Assembly: GCF_000473265.1 (NCBI RefSeq)
Contig: NZ_KI421511.1
Span: 2,641,560 to 2,705,559, forward strand
DNA: 64,000 bases
Direction: 5' to 3'
Source of the DNA: Amycolatopsis thermoflava N1165
GTDB taxonomy: Bacteria; Actinomycetota; Actinomycetes; Mycobacteriales; Pseudonocardiaceae
Position numbers and translations under genes: made by a program. This document shows, in pieces, positions 60,560 to 64,000 of this stretch (positions are counted from its first letter, which is position 1; each line of letters opens with the position of its first letter). Under the pieces are notes generated by a model, which was not told where the DNA came from, searched no databases, and saw only the letters and a program-made list of their open reading frames with translations.

Positions 60560-61555
60560 TCAGGAACCGTTGTTCAGCTCGGCGTACGTGGCCGCCGCGT
60601 TGTCCTTCGTCACCAGCTTCGTCGGCAGCGTCTGCGTCTTCGGCACCTGGCGGCAGTCCACCAGGATGCTCTTCGCCGCGGCGATCGCCTCCTGCCCGCC
60701 CGTCGGGTAGATGAACGTCGCCGACAGGCGGCCCGCCTCGACCGCCTTCAGCCCGCCCGACTCGATCGGCAGCCCGTCGATCCCGGTGATCGGCAGGTCG
60801 GGCCGCCCGGCGTTCGCGGCGGCGATGCGGGCGCCCTCGCCCATCGGGTCGTTGTGCGAGTAGATCGCCTGGATGTCCGGGTTCGCCTTGAGGATCGCGT
60901 CGGCCTGCTGCTGGCCCTTGTCCCGCAGCCAGTCGCCGTCCTGCGCGGCCACGATCTCGATCTTCGAACCCTGGATGCCCTGCATGAAGCCGTCGTGCCG
61001 TTCCCGCGCCGGGGTCGACCCGGCCAGCCCGCGCAACTCGCCGATCTTCCCGCCGTCCGGCAGCAACGTCGTCTTGAAGTACTCGCCGGCCTGCCGCCCG
61101 ATGTCGACGTTGTCCGCGCCGATGAACGACGTGTAGGCGTCGCCGTCGACCTTGCGGTCCAGCACCAGCACCGGGATCCCCTTGTCGTAGGCGCGTTTCA
61201 CCGGCGCGGTCAGCGGCGTGGCCTCGTTGGGGCTGATGATGAGCAGGTCGACCTGCTGGGTGATGAAGTTGTCGACCTGCTCGACCTGCTTCGAGTTGTC
61301 CTGTGCGGCGTCGGCGAAGTTGACGGTGAACTGCGGCACCGACGCGGCCGCGGCGCGGATGTCGTCGTCCATCCGCTGCCGGTACGGCTCGGCGACGTTG
61401 GCCTGGCTCATCCCGATCGTGTACTGCCCGTCGGCGCCGCACCGCTCCGGCACGCCCTGCGCGCCGCCGCCGCTGCCCGAGTTCTCGTTCGTGGTGCCGC
61501 AGGCCGCGAGCAGCAGGCACGCGCCCACCGCCGCCAGGCCACGGGACTTCCTCAT
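60560..61555 (-). CDS. Sugar ABC transporter substrate-binding lipoprotein
   Basis: 331 residues. Signal peptide with lipobox ACLLLAACGTT; substrate-binding type 1 fold with QYTIGMSQANVAEPYRQRMD, VDLLIISPNEATPLTAPVKR and IYSHNDPMGEGARIAAANAG. Ribose/arabinose/xylose type. First of the ABC operon in this window after the permease and ATPase upstream. Confidence 0.92.
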   Translation of the reverse strand: MRKSRGLAAVGACLLLAACGTTNENSGSGGGAQGVPERCGADGQYTIGMSQANVAEPYRQRMDDDIRAAAASVPQFTVNFADAAQDNSKQVEQVDNFITQQVDLLIISPNEATPLTAPVKRAYDKGIPVLVLDRKVDGDAYTSFIGADNVDIGRQAGEYFKTTLLPDGGKIGELRGLAGSTPARERHDGFMQGIQGSKIEIVAAQDGDWLRDKGQQQADAILKANPDIQAIYSHNDPMGEGARIAAANAGRPDLPITGIDGLPIESGGLKAVEAGRLSATFIYPTGGQEAIAAAKSILVDCRQVPKTQTLPTKLVTKDNAAATYAELNNGS

Positions 61556-61573
61556 GGTCCTTATCCCCTCTCG

Positions 61574-62599
61574 TCAGGAAACCGATGCCGGGCGCAGCCG
61601 CTGCAACCCCGCGGCGAGCACGATGACCAGGCCGATCACGAGCAGCTGGACGTTGGAGTCCACGTTGTTCAGGCCCAGGATGTTGCGCAGCACGCCGACC
61701 AGCAGCGCGCCGGCCACCGTGCCGACGACCGAGCCGCGCCCGCCCATCAGGCTGGTGCCGCCGATGACCACGGCGGCGATCGCGTCCAGCTCGTACATCG
61801 CGCCGTCGTTGGGCCCGCCGAAGTTGAGCTGCCCGGCGTGCACGATCCCGGCCAGCGCCGCGAGCAGCCCGCACAGGCCGAACACGATGATCTTCACCCG
61901 CTTGACCGGCACGCCGGACAGGCGCGCGGCCTTTTCGTTGCCGCCGATGGCGTAGATGTGCCGGGAGAACGCGCTGACCCGCAGCAGCACCACCGCCAGG
62001 GCGGCGACCACCAGGAAGATCAGCGCGGGGATCGGCACCAGCCCGTTGAAGGTGCGCTCCCCCAGCAGTGAAAACGTCTCGGGCGCCTGCCCCGGCCCCT
62101 CGCCGTAGGTGATCGACACGCCCTGCCCGCCGGACCAGATCCGCGCCAGCCCGCGCGCGATCTGCATGCCGGCCAGGGTCACGATGAACGCCTGGATGCC
62201 GAACGACGTGATCGCGAACCCCTGCAACAGCCCGAACCCGAGCCCGATCGCGAGCACCAGCGCCACCGCGGGCACCAGCCCGAGGTCGTTCTCGGTGAGC
62301 AGGACCGCCACACCCACGCTGGCCAGGCCGAGCACCGACCCGACGGACAGGTCGATGCCGCCGATGAGGATCACCAGCGTCATCCCGACGGCGAGGATCC
62401 CGATCTCCGACATCGAGCGCACGACGTTGAACAGGTTGCCCGAGTCCAGGAACACGAGCTCGCCGTTCTTGCTCGGCGAGTACACCACCGCGGCGATGAA
62501 CACCAGCACCAGGCCGAACAGGCTCTGGAACCGGAACAACGTCGCCAGCAGTCCGCCGCCGGGGCGGGCGAGGTCGGGCAGCGCGGCCACCTTGGTCAT
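61574..62599 (-). CDS. Sugar ABC transporter permease
   Basis: 341 residues. About ten spans. ILAVGMTLVILIGGIDLSVG, LQGFAITSFGIQAFIVTLAG and LDAIAAVVIGGTSLMGGRGS are the RbsC/AraH-type family motifs. ATG 62599 overlaps the ATPase stop by four bases. Confidence 0.93.
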   Translation of the reverse strand: MTKVAALPDLARPGGGLLATLFRFQSLFGLVLVFIAAVVYSPSKNGELVFLDSGNLFNVVRSMSEIGILAVGMTLVILIGGIDLSVGSVLGLASVGVAVLLTENDLGLVPAVALVLAIGLGFGLLQGFAITSFGIQAFIVTLAGMQIARGLARIWSGGQGVSITYGEGPGQAPETFSLLGERTFNGLVPIPALIFLVVAALAVVLLRVSAFSRHIYAIGGNEKAARLSGVPVKRVKIIVFGLCGLLAALAGIVHAGQLNFGGPNDGAMYELDAIAAVVIGGTSLMGGRGSVVGTVAGALLVGVLRNILGLNNVDSNVQLLVIGLVIVLAAGLQRLRPASVS

Positions 62600-64000
62600 G
62601 ACGTCCCTTCCGCCACCAGGTCCTCGACGGCCCCCTCGCCCATCGAGAACGCCAGCAGCTCCGCTTCGGTGGTGCTCGCCGTGTCCAGTTCCCGCACGCT
62701 GCGGCCGTCCCGCAGCACGACCACGCGGTGGCACACGCCGATCAGCTCGGCCGGCTCCGACGACGCGAGCAGGACCCCCACGCCCCTGCTCGCCGCCTCG
62801 CCGAGGAGCCGGTAGATCTCGGCCTTCGCGCCGACGTCCACCCCGCGGGTCGGCTCGTCCAGCAACAGCAGCGCCGGTTCGGTGAGCAGGCCGCGGCCCA
62901 GCACGACCTTCTGCTGGTTGCCGCCGGACAGCGAGCCGGCCGGATCCCGCAGCGACGCGAGCTTCACGCCGAGGCGGTCGACCATCTCCTGCGCCGCGCC
63001 GCGTTCCCGCCGCCGCGGCACCACCCCGGCCCGGGCGATGCGGTCCACTATGGACAGCACCGTGTTGGCGAGCACGGAGTGCTCCAGCGCCAGGCCCGCG
63101 ACGCGCCGGTCCTCGGGCACGAACGCGATGCCCAGCCGCAGCGCGCCGCGGGGGCCGCGCGGACGGATCTCCTCGCCGCGCAGCAGGATCCGCCCGGACC
63201 AGCGTCCCCCGACGCCGTAGATCGTCTCCAGCAGCTCCGTGCGGCCGGCGCCGAGGAGCCCGGCGACGCCGACGATCTCACCGCGCCCGACCCGCAGGCT
63301 GATGCCGGCCGGATCACGACGGCCAGGGCGCCGCGACTGCACGACCAGGTCCTCGACGCGCAGCAGCTCCTCCCCCGCGCCCGCGCCGTCGCCGGTGCGG
63401 AACATCGACTCGACCGGCCTGCCGACCATCGCCTCGGACGCCTGCTGCGCGGTCATCGCCCGCGCGTCGAACTCCGCCACCACCTCGCCGTTGCGCAGCA
63501 CGGTCGCCCGGTCCGCCACGCGGCCGATCTCGTCCATGCGGTGCGAGATGTAGACGACGCCGGCGCCGGCGCGGCGCAGTTCGGCGATCACGGCGAACAG
63601 CCGGTCGATCTCCGGCGCGGACAGCGCGGAGGTCGGCTCGTCCATCACGATGATCCGGGCGTCCAGCGACAGCGCCTTCGCGATGGTGACCAGCTGCTGC
63701 TCGCCGGTGCGCAGCTCCTCCACCGGACGGCGCGGGTCGAGCGCGATGCCGATCCGGTCCAGCAGGCGCGCGGTCTCGCGCACCATCCTGCGGCGGTCGA
63801 TGGTGCCGAAGCGGGTGCGTGGTTCGCGGCCGAGGAACACGTTCTCGGCGATCGGCAGCGCCGGGACGAGGTCGAGTTCCTGGTGGATCATGGCGACCCC
63901 GGCGCGCTGCGCGTCGGCGGGCCGGGCGAACCGGACGGGCGAGCCGTCGATGCGAATTTCCCCGCGGTGGCCGCCGACCTCACCGGAGAGGATCTTCATC
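62596..64000 (-). CDS. Sugar ABC transporter ATP-binding protein (5' end missing)
   Basis: At least 468 residues; the N-terminus with the first Walker A is beyond position 64000 (the sequence enters at TLMKILSGEVGGHRGEIRID). First domain: signature ELRTGEQQLVTIAKALSLDA, Walker B RIIVMDEPTSAL. Second domain: GVAGLLGAGRTELLETIYGV, SLSGGNQQKVVLGRGLLTEP, LLLLDEPTRGVDVGAKAEIY. RbsA/AraG type with two fused ABC modules. Confidence 0.93.
   Translation of the reverse strand, partial: MKILSGEVGGHRGEIRIDGSPVRFARPADAQRAGVAMIHQELDLVPALPIAENVFLGREPRTRFGTIDRRRMVRETARLLDRIGIALDPRRPVEELRTGEQQLVTIAKALSLDARIIVMDEPTSALSAPEIDRLFAVIAELRRAGAGVVYISHRMDEIGRVADRATVLRNGEVVAEFDARAMTAQQASEAMVGRPVESMFRTGDGAGAGEELLRVEDLVVQSRRPGRRDPAGISLRVGRGEIVGVAGLLGAGRTELLETIYGVGGRWSGRILLRGEEIRPRGPRGALRLGIAFVPEDRRVAGLALEHSVLANTVLSIVDRIARAGVVPRRRERGAAQEMVDRLGVKLASLRDPAGSLSGGNQQKVVLGRGLLTEPALLLLDEPTRGVDVGAKAEIYRLLGEAASRGVGVLLASSEPAELIGVCHRVVVLRDGRSVRELDTASTTEAELLAFSMGEGAVEDLVAEGTS

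Overview
The window is high-GC actinobacterial DNA, most likely from a Pseudonocardiaceae-type organism such as Amycolatopsis. This placement is an inference from a geosmin synthase, a mycothiol-type DinB protein, the uvrA/MBL-hydrolase divergent pair and the codon bias. It splits into two parts near position 31,100.

Positions 1 to about 31,100 are the right-hand part of a temperate actinophage prophage; capsid and tail genes would lie beyond position 1. The extreme left carries the packaging and head end (prohead protease, portal, terminase large and small subunits). From about 3.9 to 28.8 kb there is a very long leftward transcription unit of more than 60 small genes, mostly joined by 4-base start/stop overlaps. 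It includes HNH nucleases, zinc-ribbon proteins, a replication-initiator-like protein, a BRO-type antirepressor, a LuxR-type regulator, a Sak4-type RecA-like ATPase, a SLOG protein, an SsgA-like protein and an excisionase-like protein. At 18.3 kb a short rightward ribbon-helix-helix gene interrupts it, with three copies of a palindromic operator. At 28.84 to 28.94 kb lies the immunity switch: two divergent promoters, both apparently giving leaderless messages, one for the repressor and one for the leftward operon. Repressor, a small membrane protein and a tyrosine integrase run rightward to the prophage end.

The most unusual object is at 23,083 to 23,868. Eight evenly spaced hairpins on the minus strand each look like a tRNA acceptor stem joined to a T-arm, with D-arm and anticodon arm replaced by 10 to 13 bases. 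The outer stems change in a compensatory way from copy to copy. The spacers are degenerate 5-base repeats (NNGCC). The array sits between an HNH gene and a gene whose product has a RAMP-like glycine-rich C-terminus.

Positions 31,100 to 64,000 are host chromosome: a DctA transporter and a secreted esterase; uvrA with a divergent acyltransferase/MBL-hydrolase neighbourhood; a styrene-degradation-like cluster (two StyA-type monooxygenases, one flavin reductase, an EthD protein, an aldehyde dehydrogenase, AraC and IclR regulators); a STAS protein; an operon of a papain-like protease with unusual motif order and a trypsin-nuclease fusion; RNase HI; geosmin synthase; an iron-exporter-type permease, an MmpS-like protein and an MgtC-like protein; and a sugar catabolic locus (kinase, isomerase, LacI regulator, ABC transporter) that runs off the right edge.
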